Source: Ulvibacter algarum
Lineage (GTDB): Bacteria > Bacteroidota > Bacteroidia > Flavobacteriales > Flavobacteriaceae
DNA: 64,000 bases
Assembly (NCBI GenBank): GCA_947488905.1
Contig: CANLBJ010000009.1
Span: 59,995 to 123,994, forward strand
Reading direction: 5' to 3'
The first letter of the stretch is position 1. Every line of letters starts with the position of its first letter. The position numbers were made by a program, and so were the translations under genes. The notes under the pieces were generated by a model. The model did no database searches. It saw only the letters and a list, made by a program, of their open reading frames with translations, and had not been told where the DNA came from. Positions 1 through 8,334 of this stretch are shown in pieces.

Positions 1-539
1 GTGTAGTAACTTTCGCTATTCTCAACAGAACCTGCAATCTTAGCGGGTATTCTTCCTAGCATTGCTGCAAGGTATTTACCCAATCTTAATTTTGCTTTAT
101 TCTCAAATTTTGTTCCAGCTCCAAAAGCCTGAACTGCAAATAAAGAAATAGTGTTTATTTTAGATTTATACGTTGGGTTATGAATTAAGAACATTGTTAA
201 CGCTATGCCACCGCCACTATGAGCTATACAGTCAATTCTATCAAGTTTTATAGTTTTAAATAAATATTGAAAAGTTGATTGCATATCATAATTTGCAACA
301 GTTTCAAGATTAAATTTTTTTGTGCTTTTTGAACTTTCTCCGTGATTTCGCCATTCCATAATCCAGCAAGTATAACCTCTCTCGCATAAAAAGGTAGTAA
401 TGCCAGTGAAGGTTTTTCTGTTTGAGAAGGCTCCGTGAGTTAAGAAAATATGTTTTTTTAAATCATTGATAGGACTTAATTTCCAGAGTGCAATATTTTC
501 ATTATCACTAGTCTTTATATGATGTAGTTGTTCTTTCAA
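1..539 (-). CDS. alpha/beta hydrolase, 3' end off the window
   Basis: The minus strand is open from a TTG at 539 to the window edge, giving 179 residues of an alpha/beta-hydrolase fold. I see the oxyanion-hole motif LTHGAFSN (about residues 33-40), the conserved strand region WIMEWRNHGES (59-69) and the nucleophile elbow IAHSGGG with the probable catalytic Ser108. The acid and His lie in the missing C-terminal part. An in-frame stop lies five codons upstream of the TTG and there is no ATG, so TTG is the only canonical start. Substrate cannot be told; the cap region is lost. The fold is clear, the specificity is not. Confidence 0.75.
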   Translation of the reverse strand, partial: MKEQLHHIKTSDNENIALWKLSPINDLKKHIFLTHGAFSNRKTFTGITTFLCERGYTCWIMEWRNHGESSKSTKKFNLETVANYDMQSTFQYLFKTIKLDRIDCIAHSGGGIALTMFLIHNPTYKSKINTISLFAVQAFGAGTKFENKAKLRLGKYLAAMLGRIPAKIAGSVENSESYY

Positions 540-882
540 GATTCTATTTTCAATTTATTGCTAGCAATTTTATCAATAAATTGTTGCGTTTTTTTAGACA
601 ACTAATTTAGTAATATAAAACGAATAGTATATGTACAAGTATGTTGATAATTAGAATATAGGCAACTAACTAATTATAGTAGAAGTAGCTTGTAAATAGC
701 CTTCATAAAAAGTAAAGAGTTTTTTATATTTTTTTAAAATTTTTGAGAGAATAAGTCTATGTATAGTAGATGTAGATTTTATTAAAAGTTGTTGTTATGG
801 GTTTTTATTAATTTGAATATATAGAAATTTAAAAGGCCTTATTTTTTTTGTAAAAAATTGTCTTTTAACAAGTCATTAAAAC

Positions 883-938
883 TCTAATGCAATTCTAATT
901 TGGTTCTTAAAATCAAATGCGCTATTGGTTTATCTTTG
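883..938 (+). promoter_or_regulatory. Promoter and putative response-regulator operator
   Basis: Two exact TCTAAT half-sites (883-888, 894-899) and a weaker TCTTAA (905-910) lie on an 11-bp phase. They are followed by TATCTTTG (931-938), a perfect Bacteroidetes -7 box. The same arrangement recurs before 3131. Direct repeats at one helical turn are typical of OmpR-family regulators, so I infer autoregulation by the adjacent regulator. The rest of the 540-882 gap is AT-rich and shows no gene or clear structure. Confidence 0.6.
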
Positions 939-1660
939 TGATATTTCAGAAATTAAAAATTACAACTATCGCAAAACAAATATTAGTTATAGAAGATGAG
1001 CCTAATGTTGCGGCTTTTATAAGCCAAGGGTTACAAGAATCTGGCTACACTGTGTTTGTAGCCTATAATGGCTTAAATGGTCTAGAATTATTAAAAGAAA
1101 AAGAAATAGATCTTGTAGTGCTAGACGTCATTTTACCAGGAATGGATGGTAGAGAAGTGGCAAAAACAATACGACAATTAGGCTACGGTACATTGCCTAT
1201 TATTATGCTAACGGCACTAGGAGCAACAGAAAATATTGTAAAAGGGCTAGATGCTGGTGCAGATGACTACTTAGTAAAACCTTTTAAATTTAAAGAACTC
1301 TTGGCTAGAATACGTGCTCGCACTAGACAAAAGGGTGACAATGGTATTAATTGTGTACAACTTACTATAGAAGACCTTGAGCTAGATATGGACTCAAAAA
1401 TAGTGAAGAGAGCCGGCAAAGAAATTAATTTAACATCTACAGAGTTTAGATTACTTGAGTATTTATTAAAAAATAAAAACAAGGTTTTAAACCGTATTGA
1501 TATTCTAGAAAGCGTTTGGGACATTAACTTTAATATGGGAACTAATGTGGTAGATGTTTATGTCAATTATTTGAGAAATAAAATTGATAAAAAGCACGAA
1601 ACCAAACTTATACATACCGTTATTGGTATGGGGTATGTCTTAAAAAGCGAAGAGCGATAG
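917..1660 (+). CDS. OmpR-family response regulator
   Basis: Two-domain DNA-binding response regulator. The receiver domain has the acidic pair IEDE, the phosphoacceptor Asp70 in VVLDVILPGMDG, the MLTALG Thr and the VKPF Lys. It is followed by a winged-helix effector domain (about 150-247) ending IGMGYVLK. The gene is two bases from the cognate histidine kinase. Start is doubtful: relatives begin just before ILVIEDE, while this ORF adds about 18 odd residues, and a good -7 promoter box (931-938) lies inside that extension. Downstream there is only GTG at 938 (inside the box) or a non-canonical ATC at 968 that would give MAKQILVIEDE. I keep the ATG at 917 but think translation starts near 968. 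Confidence 0.9.
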   Translation: MRYWFIFVIFQKLKITTIAKQILVIEDEPNVAAFISQGLQESGYTVFVAYNGLNGLELLKEKEIDLVVLDVILPGMDGREVAKTIRQLGYGTLPIIMLTALGATENIVKGLDAGADDYLVKPFKFKELLARIRARTRQKGDNGINCVQLTIEDLELDMDSKIVKRAGKEINLTSTEFRLLEYLLKNKNKVLNRIDILESVWDINFNMGTNVVDVYVNYLRNKIDKKHETKLIHTVIGMGYVLKSEER

Positions 1661-1661
1661 T

Positions 1662-3041
1662 ATGCAGTTAAGAACTAAGATAACATCTATATTTGTTTTT
1701 TTAACGAGTTTATTTTTAATAGGGATTTTCATCTTTATTTATTACACTTCAAAAAAATATACAGAGAGTGAGTTTTATCTCCGCCTAAGCCAGAGAGCCA
1801 CCATTGCCGCACAAGCACACCTTGAAGCAGATGAGTTTAACATTGATATCTATGATGATATCAGGATTCGTCACCTTATGACGCTCCCTAACGAGAAAGA
1901 AGTTATCTATAAGGTAAATACACAAGAAAGAAAGTCATTAACTGCTTTTGATCCATCTCTACCAGACAAGTTTTACCAAGATATATTTAGCTCAGAATAC
2001 GCAGAAATAAAGAAAGACGATTATTATTACACGGGCTTGTTGTTTAATGATAAAGAAGGAGATTTTATTGTAGTATTATCGGCAACAGATTTATATGGCT
2101 TCGGAAAACTTGATAACTTGAGAAATACGCTTATTGTTGCTTTTTTCTTGAGTATTGTTTTTATTATAATTTTAGGGGGTTATTATGCGAGACAGGCATT
2201 AAGTCCTATTTCAAAAATAATTAAAGAAGTAAATACTATTCGTGCAGAAAAATTATCACTAAGATTACACACTACTGGCGGTAAAGATGAATTAGGGCAA
2301 CTTGCAACAACCTTTAATAATATGCTAGACAGATTACAACTTTCATTTGATCTGCAAAATAACTTTATTAATAATGCCTCTCACGAACTTAGAAACCCAT
2401 TAACTGCGATTTTAGGCCAGACAGAAATAGCATTAAATAAAGAACGAACTAATGAAGAGTATAGCACTATTTTAAAAAGCATAGATCGAGAAGCATCTCG
2501 ACTTGATTTTCTTGTAAATGGACTGCTTAAACTCGCCCAAACAGATTTTGAAGCTAAAGGGTTTTTAATAGAACCCATTCGTCTAGATGAGATGATTTTA
2601 AACATTAAAAACAATATTGATGTTTCTAACCCAGACAATAAAATAGCTATAGATTTTGAAGAGTTACCAGAGAGCGAAGACGCCATTACTCATATGGGGA
2701 GTGAATCTCTCTTAAATGTTGCCTTCGGAAATATTCTAGAAAACGCCTGTAAGTTTTCTGATAATAAAAAGGTAGTTGTAAAAATACTATCTGACGGTGA
2801 TTCTGTACTAGTGACAATTCAAGATCTAGGTATTGGTATCCCAGAAGATGAACTTAAAAGCATCTACGAGCCTTTTTTTAGAGCTTCTAATGTAAGAAAC
2901 ATTAACGGCTTTGGTTTTGGACTTCCGTTAGCTTATCGCATCATTAAAATGCACTCAGGAGAAATTAGAGTGGTTTCTCAAATAAATAAAGGAACCCTTG
3001 TAAAAATTAAACTTCCCAATAAAAATATAGCAACAATTTAA
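1662..3041 (+). CDS. Sensor histidine kinase
   Basis: Membrane histidine kinase, partner of the upstream regulator. Transmembrane helices at about 8-29 and 156-174 flank a periplasmic sensor of about 125 residues. Then come a HAMP linker (about 175-228), a HisKA domain with His241 in ASHELRNPL, and a HATPase domain with N box NILENACKFS, G1 DLGIGIPEDE, F box YEPFFRASN and G2 GFGFGLPL. All catalytic boxes are intact. The sensor region is not recognisable, so the stimulus is unknown; the downstream UspA/SulP genes, which share the operator, suggest ion or stress control. Confidence 0.93.
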   Translation: MQLRTKITSIFVFLTSLFLIGIFIFIYYTSKKYTESEFYLRLSQRATIAAQAHLEADEFNIDIYDDIRIRHLMTLPNEKEVIYKVNTQERKSLTAFDPSLPDKFYQDIFSSEYAEIKKDDYYYTGLLFNDKEGDFIVVLSATDLYGFGKLDNLRNTLIVAFFLSIVFIIILGGYYARQALSPISKIIKEVNTIRAEKLSLRLHTTGGKDELGQLATTFNNMLDRLQLSFDLQNNFINNASHELRNPLTAILGQTEIALNKERTNEEYSTILKSIDREASRLDFLVNGLLKLAQTDFEAKGFLIEPIRLDEMILNIKNNIDVSNPDNKIAIDFEELPESEDAITHMGSESLLNVAFGNILENACKFSDNKKVVVKILSDGDSVLVTIQDLGIGIPEDELKSIYEPFFRASNVRNINGFGFGLPLAYRIIKMHSGEIRVVSQINKGTLVKIKLPNKNIATI

Positions 3042-3056
3042 AAGAGATTATAAAAC

Positions 3057-3113
3057 TCTAATCTCATTCTAATCTCGCTCTTATATGACTCTAACAACAG
3101 GCTACTATGTTTG
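3057..3113 (+). promoter_or_regulatory. Promoter with four phased TCTAAT-like half-sites
   Basis: TCTAAT at 3057 and 3068, TCTTAT at 3079 and TCTAAC at 3090 form four half-sites at exact 11-bp spacing. TATGTTTG (3106-3113) matches TAnnTTTG. The second half-site lies 38 bp before the -7 box, against 37 bp in the copy before the regulator gene, so geometry is conserved. Likely binding site of the neighbouring OmpR-type regulator. Confidence 0.6.
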
Positions 3114-3130
3114 TGTAAAAGTTAGAAATT

Positions 3131-3610
3131 ATGAGAAAAATAATAATACCCACAGATTTTACAGTTGCATCATTACAGCTTATTGAATTTGCTGTTTTAA
3201 ATTTCCCAAATGACAAACTGGACATTAGATTAATTGCCGGTTACAGGCTACCAGACTCGCGATGGGCAATTACTCATTTTAGTGAGCGAGAACAACTACA
3301 CAAAGAGTTTAGCGAAGATTTTATAGATTTTAAACGCCGTCTTGAGAAAGAACATAAGGATACAATAGGATCCATTTCTTTTGAAGTTTTTACGGGTGTC
3401 AACTCTTTTGCATTTCAAAATTTTATAGAACAAATAGAAGCAGAAGATGCTATTGTACCTACCATAAAGGCACTTAAATGCACAGGTAAAAAATGGTTTG
3501 ATGCTACTAATTTTATAAAGAAAAACTTAAAAAACGTAATTGAAGTTCCCATAGAATATGAAGAAGAGGTAAAAGAAAAGAAATTTTCACTCATCAATAT
3601 TTTCGGGTAA
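3131..3610 (+). CDS. UspA-like protein
   Basis: 159 residues starting MRKIIIPTDFT, the first beta strand and loop of universal stress proteins. The rest is diverged: the ATP-binding G-x2-G-x9-G(S/T) signature of UspA is absent and the C-terminal tail is charged (EEEVKEKK). It has its own promoter 18 bp upstream and lies 39 bp before the SulP transporter, so the two are probably co-transcribed. Inferred role: a soluble regulator or partner of the transporter or of the two-component system. Family membership rests mainly on the N-terminus. Confidence 0.6.
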   Translation: MRKIIIPTDFTVASLQLIEFAVLNFPNDKLDIRLIAGYRLPDSRWAITHFSEREQLHKEFSEDFIDFKRRLEKEHKDTIGSISFEVFTGVNSFAFQNFIEQIEAEDAIVPTIKALKCTGKKWFDATNFIKKNLKNVIEVPIEYEEEVKEKKFSLINIFG

Positions 3611-3649
3611 TAACATTTCAGAAATAAAAAATAAAATTTAAAAATAGCT

Positions 3650-5326
3650 ATGAAAAATTTTTCAACAAAATATATTAAGTCAGACATAAAAGCTGGATTA
3701 GTCGTCTTTTTAGTCGCATTACCATTGTGTTTAGGGATTGCCCTTGCAAGTGGAGCACCTTTATTTTCAGGGATTATCTCTGGAGTTGTGGCGGGTATCG
3801 TGGTAGGTGCATTAAGTGGATCGCATTTAAGTGTATCTGGTCCTGCAGCAGGATTAACAGCAATTGTACTAGCTGCAATTGCAACATTGGGGTCTTTTGA
3901 GGCATTTTTATTAGCAGGTGTTCTAGCAGGTGTTATCCAGATAATTCTTGGTTTTGTTAAAGCAGGTGTATTGTCTAATTATTTACCCTCTAACGTCATT
4001 GAAGGAATGTTAGCCGCCATTGGTATCATAATTATTCTGTCTCAATTGCCGCACGCGGTTGGTTTTGACCAAATGCACGAAGGGGATTACTGGTTTATAA
4101 ATGCTGCAGGTGATCATCAGATATTTCAGACCTTAGCAAATGCAATTAATTTTATACACCCGGGTGCGTTAATTGTAGTTTTGGTTTCGTTGGGTATTCT
4201 TATTGCATTTTTAAAAGTACCTTTTCTTAAACGTATGCAATCTATACCGGGGGCTTTAGTAGCTGTACTTGCAGGTATAGGTATTAATGAAATATTTAAA
4301 GCAACAGGTTCTTCTCTGGCAATAAGCCCAGAGCACTTAGTTAGTTTACCAGTACCAGAATCTATGACTCAGTTTTTTGGACAATTTAGTCTACCAGATT
4401 TTACCCAAATAGGTAATGCAGATGTGTGGATTGTGGCTTTAACCATCGCTGCTGTCGCAAGTATAGAAACATTATTATGTATTGAGGCTGCAGATAAAAT
4501 GGACCCCTTAAAGCGTTATACAAACACAAATAGAGAGTTAAAGGCACAAGGTATAGGTAATATGTTGAGCTGTTTAATAGGAGGGATCCCAGTAACATCT
4601 GTAATTGTAAGAACATCTGCAAACGTAAATGCAGGAGGTAGAACTAAGGTAGCTGCCATTGCGCACGGTATTTTTTTAATTACCGCTGTAGTTGCAATTC
4701 CGTTTTTATTAAACTTGATTCCGTTGGCATCTCTAGCAGCTATATTACTTGTAGTAGGGTATAAGTTAGCAAGTCCTGCAAAGTTTGTACATATGTGGAA
4801 AAACAGTAAAAAGTTTCAGTTCATACCATTTGTAGTAACTGTTGTTGCTGTTGTATTTACAGATTTACTTATAGGTGTAGGGATAGGTATGGCAGTAAGT
4901 GTTTACTTTATTTTACGCGGAAATGTGAAGTTGGCATATTTCTTTAAGAAAGAGAACCATCACGAAGGCGAAACTATTAATATGGAATTAGCGCAAGAGG
5001 TATCGTTTTTAAATAAGGCGGCTATTAAACAAACCTTTGCTCATCTACCAGAAAACAGTAAAATTGTAATAGATGCTACAAACACTGTTTATATAGATCA
5101 CGATGTATTACAAATGATTAAAGAATTTGTAAACGAAGGATCTCTAGAAAGAAATATAGATGTAGAGATTATAGGTTTTAGAAAAGAATATAATATAGAA
5201 AACTCTGTATCTCACGTGACATCTGTAGTGTCTGATAATGGGGCACCAGTTTCTCCCCAAAAAGTAACTAACGGAACAAAAGTTCCTTCAAATATTTTAA
5301 AAGTAAGAGACTTAGCCAGTGTCTAG
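3650..5326 (+). CDS. SulP/SLC26-family anion transporter
   Basis: 558 residues. The N-terminus carries the SulP hallmark region (SDIKAGLVVFLVALPLCLGI, then LSVSGPAAGLTAIV), with about 10-12 hydrophobic segments to residue 425. A C-terminal STAS domain (about 445-520; KIVIDATNTVYIDHDVL) follows. The family moves sulfate, bicarbonate or other anions across the inner membrane; bicarbonate uptake is common for marine versions, but the substrate cannot be read here. It sits behind a UspA-like gene under a promoter with a putative two-component operator and ends at a strong terminator. Confidence 0.92.
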   Translation: MKNFSTKYIKSDIKAGLVVFLVALPLCLGIALASGAPLFSGIISGVVAGIVVGALSGSHLSVSGPAAGLTAIVLAAIATLGSFEAFLLAGVLAGVIQIILGFVKAGVLSNYLPSNVIEGMLAAIGIIIILSQLPHAVGFDQMHEGDYWFINAAGDHQIFQTLANAINFIHPGALIVVLVSLGILIAFLKVPFLKRMQSIPGALVAVLAGIGINEIFKATGSSLAISPEHLVSLPVPESMTQFFGQFSLPDFTQIGNADVWIVALTIAAVASIETLLCIEAADKMDPLKRYTNTNRELKAQGIGNMLSCLIGGIPVTSVIVRTSANVNAGGRTKVAAIAHGIFLITAVVAIPFLLNLIPLASLAAILLVVGYKLASPAKFVHMWKNSKKFQFIPFVVTVVAVVFTDLLIGVGIGMAVSVYFILRGNVKLAYFFKKENHHEGETINMELAQEVSFLNKAAIKQTFAHLPENSKIVIDATNTVYIDHDVLQMIKEFVNEGSLERNIDVEIIGFRKEYNIENSVSHVTSVVSDNGAPVSPQKVTNGTKVPSNILKVRDLASV

Positions 5327-5343
5327 TTAAGTAGTTTTGTGAG

Positions 5344-5400
5344 AAAACGGCTCAATCATTATATGGCAATAAATACCATAAATTGATTGGGCCGTTTTTA
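5344..5400 (+). terminator. Rho-independent terminator after SulP gene
   Basis: The stem AAAACGGCTCAATCA pairs with TGATTGGGCCGTTTT across a loop of about 26 nt and is followed by a T run. It closes the kinase/UspA/SulP region. Confidence 0.8.
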
Positions 5401-5455
5401 ATTTTTATAAAGATGTTTTATCGCAACTTTATTAAGGTTGTTAATCTTTAATTAA

Positions 5456-6175
5456 TTATGGATTTGTAGACCATAAAGATGCATTTTTAAGCATAGCTCT
5501 TCTAGGTAAATGTAATCCAGCAACTATTAATTCTGCAAAATCTTCAGGTTGCAAAACACTATCCTGAGAATCTTTATTTGCAATACCTAATTCTATAGAC
5601 ATATCAGACGCTATAGTACTAGGTGTTAAAGTACAAACCCTAATATTATTTTTACGAACCTCTTTCATTAAAGATTCTGACATACCTATCACAGCAAATT
5701 TTGATGCAGAATAGGCAGAAGTACTTGCATTTCCATTTAAGCCTGCCGTAGATGAAACATTAATAATATCACCTTCATTTTTACTTATTAAATAAGGTAA
5801 TACTTCTTTAGTTACATAATACATACCCATAAGATTGGTTTGTATAATTTGGCTCCATTGGTCAACATCCATTTCATTAAAAGTACCAAAGGCTGCGATA
5901 CCTGCGTTGTTTACTAAAATATCAACGGTACCTAATTTTTCTATTACCTCTTTAATCCCATGCTTTACGCTTTCATAATTACTTACATCAAATACTGCGT
6001 AAGTAGCCTTTATCCCAAACTCTTCTAGTTCAGATACTGTTTCTTTTAACACAGCTTCATTTCTACCTGTTATTGCAATATCGATTCCTTGTTTTGCAAA
6101 TGCTATAGCTGTTGCTTTACCAAGCCCTCTGCTACCTCCAGTAATTATTGCTTTTTTGTTTTTTAATTTTGACAT
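5456..6175 (-). CDS. SDR oxidoreductase, 3-oxoacyl-ACP reductase-like
   Basis: 239 residues, classical short-chain dehydrogenase length. The NAD(P)-binding motif TGGSRGLG (about 12-19), NNAG (about 88-91), the catalytic Ser in NVSSTAG and the YSASK pair (Tyr/Lys) are all present. FabG-like (Rossmann fold, cytosolic), but isolated from fatty-acid genes, so a different carbonyl substrate is possible. Single gene with ATG at 6175. Confidence 0.88.
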   Translation of the reverse strand: MSKLKNKKAIITGGSRGLGKATAIAFAKQGIDIAITGRNEAVLKETVSELEEFGIKATYAVFDVSNYESVKHGIKEVIEKLGTVDILVNNAGIAAFGTFNEMDVDQWSQIIQTNLMGMYYVTKEVLPYLISKNEGDIINVSSTAGLNGNASTSAYSASKFAVIGMSESLMKEVRKNNIRVCTLTPSTIASDMSIELGIANKDSQDSVLQPEDFAELIVAGLHLPRRAMLKNASLWSTNP

Positions 6176-6380
6176 GCTTATATACTAATTTTATTATTTG
6201 TTATTGTAAAAAAAATAATGAAGTAAATGGTTGTTTCTTCACTTCAGATTTTTGTTGAGCAACATATTTTATTATTCTATTTTCAAATATCTTCATTTTT
6301 GTGTTTATATATTTAACAATTTCGATATTTAAGAAATAATCATTGTTTAAATAATAATGAACTAAATTGTTATTCCTTTC

Positions 6381-6516
6381 GGTAACGTGTTTGTGTAATT
6401 TTAGTTGCGTGGTTAAGCTACCAATTTAGTAAACAAAAACGAACACGAGAAAATTCTGAAGAAATTTTTCAAAATAAGCACTTGCCAAAGCAATTAACTA
6501 TAAAAGGTGTTGTTTA
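6381..6516 (+). repeat. attC-like dispersed repeat, copy R1 (diverged)
   Basis: Begins TAACGTGTTTGT (6383-6394), contains TTGCGTG and AATTTAG and ends AAGGTGTTGT, in the same order as the three other copies. It is the most diverged copy. It lies in the 603-bp gap before Hsp20; the rest of 6176-6380 is AT-rich with no feature I can support. Confidence 0.6.
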
Positions 6517-6572
6517 TAGTGCTTATTCTAAGCTTCTATTCTACAGTTTTATTTACAATTTATTTCTCATTT

Positions 6573-6644
6573 TGACATAAATCACAAATGTAAACTTGTC
6601 ATTTTATTGTGAGTAAATATGACATTTTTTCAGTGTTATGACAT
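6573..6644. promoter_or_regulatory. TGACAT repeats upstream of hsp20
   Basis: TGACAT occurs at 6573, ATGACAT at 6619 and 6638, and the inverse TGTCAT at 6597. The 6597/6619 pair forms an inverted repeat. A cluster of four in 72 bp suggests an operator for the heat-shock gene 135 bp downstream; the regulator is unknown. Confidence 0.4.
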
Positions 6645-6778
6645 ATTAATATATAATAATGTGCAATAATTGCGATAAACACAAATAAATCAATTTTGGT
6701 ATTTAATTTGTTTAGGGAATATTGAAATCGTAAAAGATTTCAAATTTGAAATAATGTTTAATTTAAAATTTTGTAATT

Positions 6779-7255
6779 ATGAGCAATTTAGCAACTGTTC
6801 CTAAAAATGGAAGTTTAGCGAACAGCAATTCAAATCAAAACTTCCCAACTTTATCAAATTGGTTAGATGACATTTTTAATAGAGACCTACCGTCAGTATT
6901 TACTTCAAATTTTAATACTGGTATTACTTTACCAAAAGTAAATATTAAGGAAACTGCCGATGCTTTTATGGTAGAAATGGCTGTTCCGGGATTAAAAAAG
7001 TCAGATTTTCAGCTTGATCTTGATAATCAAGTTTTATCGATTTCTACAGAAACAAAGGAAGAAAATGAACACAAAGAAGAAAATTATACTCGTAGAGAGT
7101 TTGGTTATTCTTCGTTCAAAAGAACCTTTAATTTGCCAGAAAGTGTAGACGATGAAAAGATTAATGCAAATTATGAAAATGGTATTTTAAATATTCTTTT
7201 ACCTAAAAAAGAAGAGGCGATACAAAAGCCTGCCAGAAGTATTAAGATTTCATAA
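6779..7255 (+). CDS. Hsp20/alpha-crystallin small heat-shock protein
   Basis: 158 residues with an alpha-crystallin domain at about 47-140: LPKVNIKETADAFMVEMAVPG at the start, FGYSSFKRTFNLPESVD, and the conserved YENGILNILLPK (A-x-x-x-n-G-v-L family motif). The C-terminal tail has the short IKIS extension. ATP-independent holdase chaperone in the cytosol. The 240 bp upstream hold a cluster of TGACAT boxes, a candidate stress operator. It is the first gene of the block between repeats R1 and R2. Confidence 0.93.
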   Translation: MSNLATVPKNGSLANSNSNQNFPTLSNWLDDIFNRDLPSVFTSNFNTGITLPKVNIKETADAFMVEMAVPGLKKSDFQLDLDNQVLSISTETKEENEHKEENYTRREFGYSSFKRTFNLPESVDDEKINANYENGILNILLPKKEEAIQKPARSIKIS

Positions 7256-7282
7256 TTGTTTCACTAAATTTTAGAGTAAAAT

Positions 7283-7320
7283 ATTGAGAAGGATGTTGAT
7301 ACTTTCAGCATCCTCTCAAT
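7283..7320 (+). terminator. Hairpin after hsp20
   Basis: ATTGAGAAGGATG pairs with CATCCTCTCAAT around a loop; no clear T run follows, so it may be an attenuator or an mRNA-stabilising hairpin between hsp20 and the next gene. Confidence 0.5.
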
Positions 7321-7351
7321 AATATGTTTAATTCTTTAAAATTTAAAGGTT

Positions 7352-7612
7352 ATGCCAAGAAAATTCAAATCTGGGGAATGGGTAAAAGTTAAAGGAAAAC
7401 TTATTTCTCCAAAAATGCAAGTTATCCAATATGTTCCAAAAAAAGATTCCATTTTCGGTTTGGTTGATAATGACAGTTATTTGGAATGTGTTTGGTATAA
7501 AAATGGTGAGCGTAAATCAAAAGTGTTCCACCAAAATAGATTGATAAAAATTATTGAAACTGGTGGTTTGTTAAATACATTCACTACAAACTCAAAATTA
7601 AGTTTAACTTAA
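7352..7612 (+). CDS. DUF2158 (YodC-like) small protein
   Basis: 86 residues. FKSGEWVKVKG at the N-terminus, SPKMQV and LECVWYKNGERKSKVFHQNRL match the layout of the small YodC/DUF2158 family (F-x-x-G-d-V-v-L-K-S-G-G-p-x-M-t-V, then C-x-W-f). It probably folds as a small SH3-like barrel. Function is unknown in the family. It sits 96 bp after hsp20 and 11 bp before a lipoprotein gene, so it may belong to the same stress-linked transcript. Confidence 0.6.
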   Translation: MPRKFKSGEWVKVKGKLISPKMQVIQYVPKKDSIFGLVDNDSYLECVWYKNGERKSKVFHQNRLIKIIETGGLLNTFTTNSKLSLT

Positions 7613-7623
7613 AATCTATAGTG

Positions 7624-8118
7624 ATGAAAAAGTATATTTTATTGTTGATGGTTTGCCTGTTAAGCGTTAGTTGCAAAGGCCAAGAATATGAAACTAAAAA
7701 AAATGAAAAAGAAGTAAATAAACCTAATATAGTTGAAGAGCCTAAAGGGACTTGGAAAGTTGATAAGGAATTTGATGAAAATGGAAATTTAATTAGATAT
7801 GATAGTATTTATTCTTGGTCTTCCAGTGATAAGTTCGATAATCTCTCATTGTTAGATAAAGATAGTTTAATGCAATCTTTTAAATCACGATTTTTCTCAA
7901 ACTATTCAGGATTCCAAAAAGAAGGTTTTGAAGATGTTTTTTCTAAAGATTCCCTTTTCAGCGAACACTTCTTTAACGATAATTTTTTCGGAAGTAATTT
8001 TGGTAATGATTTTATGGACATTGATAAATTAAGGCAACAAATGATTGCAAGACAGAAGAAGTTTTTAGAAAAATATCAGTCAGAGTTTATTAAACCAGAA
8101 GATGAAGACGAAAACTAA
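7624..8118 (+). CDS. Putative lipoprotein, acidic, unknown function
   Basis: Signal peptide MKKYILLLMVCLLSVSC with a lipobox ending at Cys17, so probably membrane-anchored. The mature part is hydrophilic, rich in Asp/Phe/Ser (repeated SLFSEHFF, NDNFFGSNF), with a basic helix near the end (RQQMIARQKKFLEKY) and an acidic tail. I know no family. A GTG directly precedes the ATG (7621); the ATG gives the better signal peptide. The last six codons form one arm of the terminator hairpin, so tail sequence and transcription stop are constrained together. Possibly co-expressed with hsp20. Confidence 0.65.
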   Translation: MKKYILLLMVCLLSVSCKGQEYETKKNEKEVNKPNIVEEPKGTWKVDKEFDENGNLIRYDSIYSWSSSDKFDNLSLLDKDSLMQSFKSRFFSNYSGFQKEGFEDVFSKDSLFSEHFFNDNFFGSNFGNDFMDIDKLRQQMIARQKKFLEKYQSEFIKPEDEDEN

Positions 8119-8144
8119 ATAGTTTTCGTCTTCATCTTCTTTTT
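8098..8144 (+). terminator. Terminator overlapping the end of the lipoprotein gene
   Basis: A perfect 20-bp inverted repeat: arms 8098-8117 and 8120-8139 are exact complements, followed by TTTTT. The left arm is coding sequence up to the stop codon (8116-8118). Confidence 0.85.
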
Positions 8145-8334
8145 AGTTCAAGTCTCTCTTTTCTTTACACAAAAAGGGATTCTTAAATTAAAAGTGTGCA
8201 GAAAATAAGCTGTTACTTTTCTTATTAAAAACAAAACAAACCAAATTAAAAGATTAGCGTATTATTAAAATAAAAAAAATCTCCAATAAAGACTTTAATA
8301 GCTTTGTCTTATTCACATTGTTAGGCCTAGTGTT

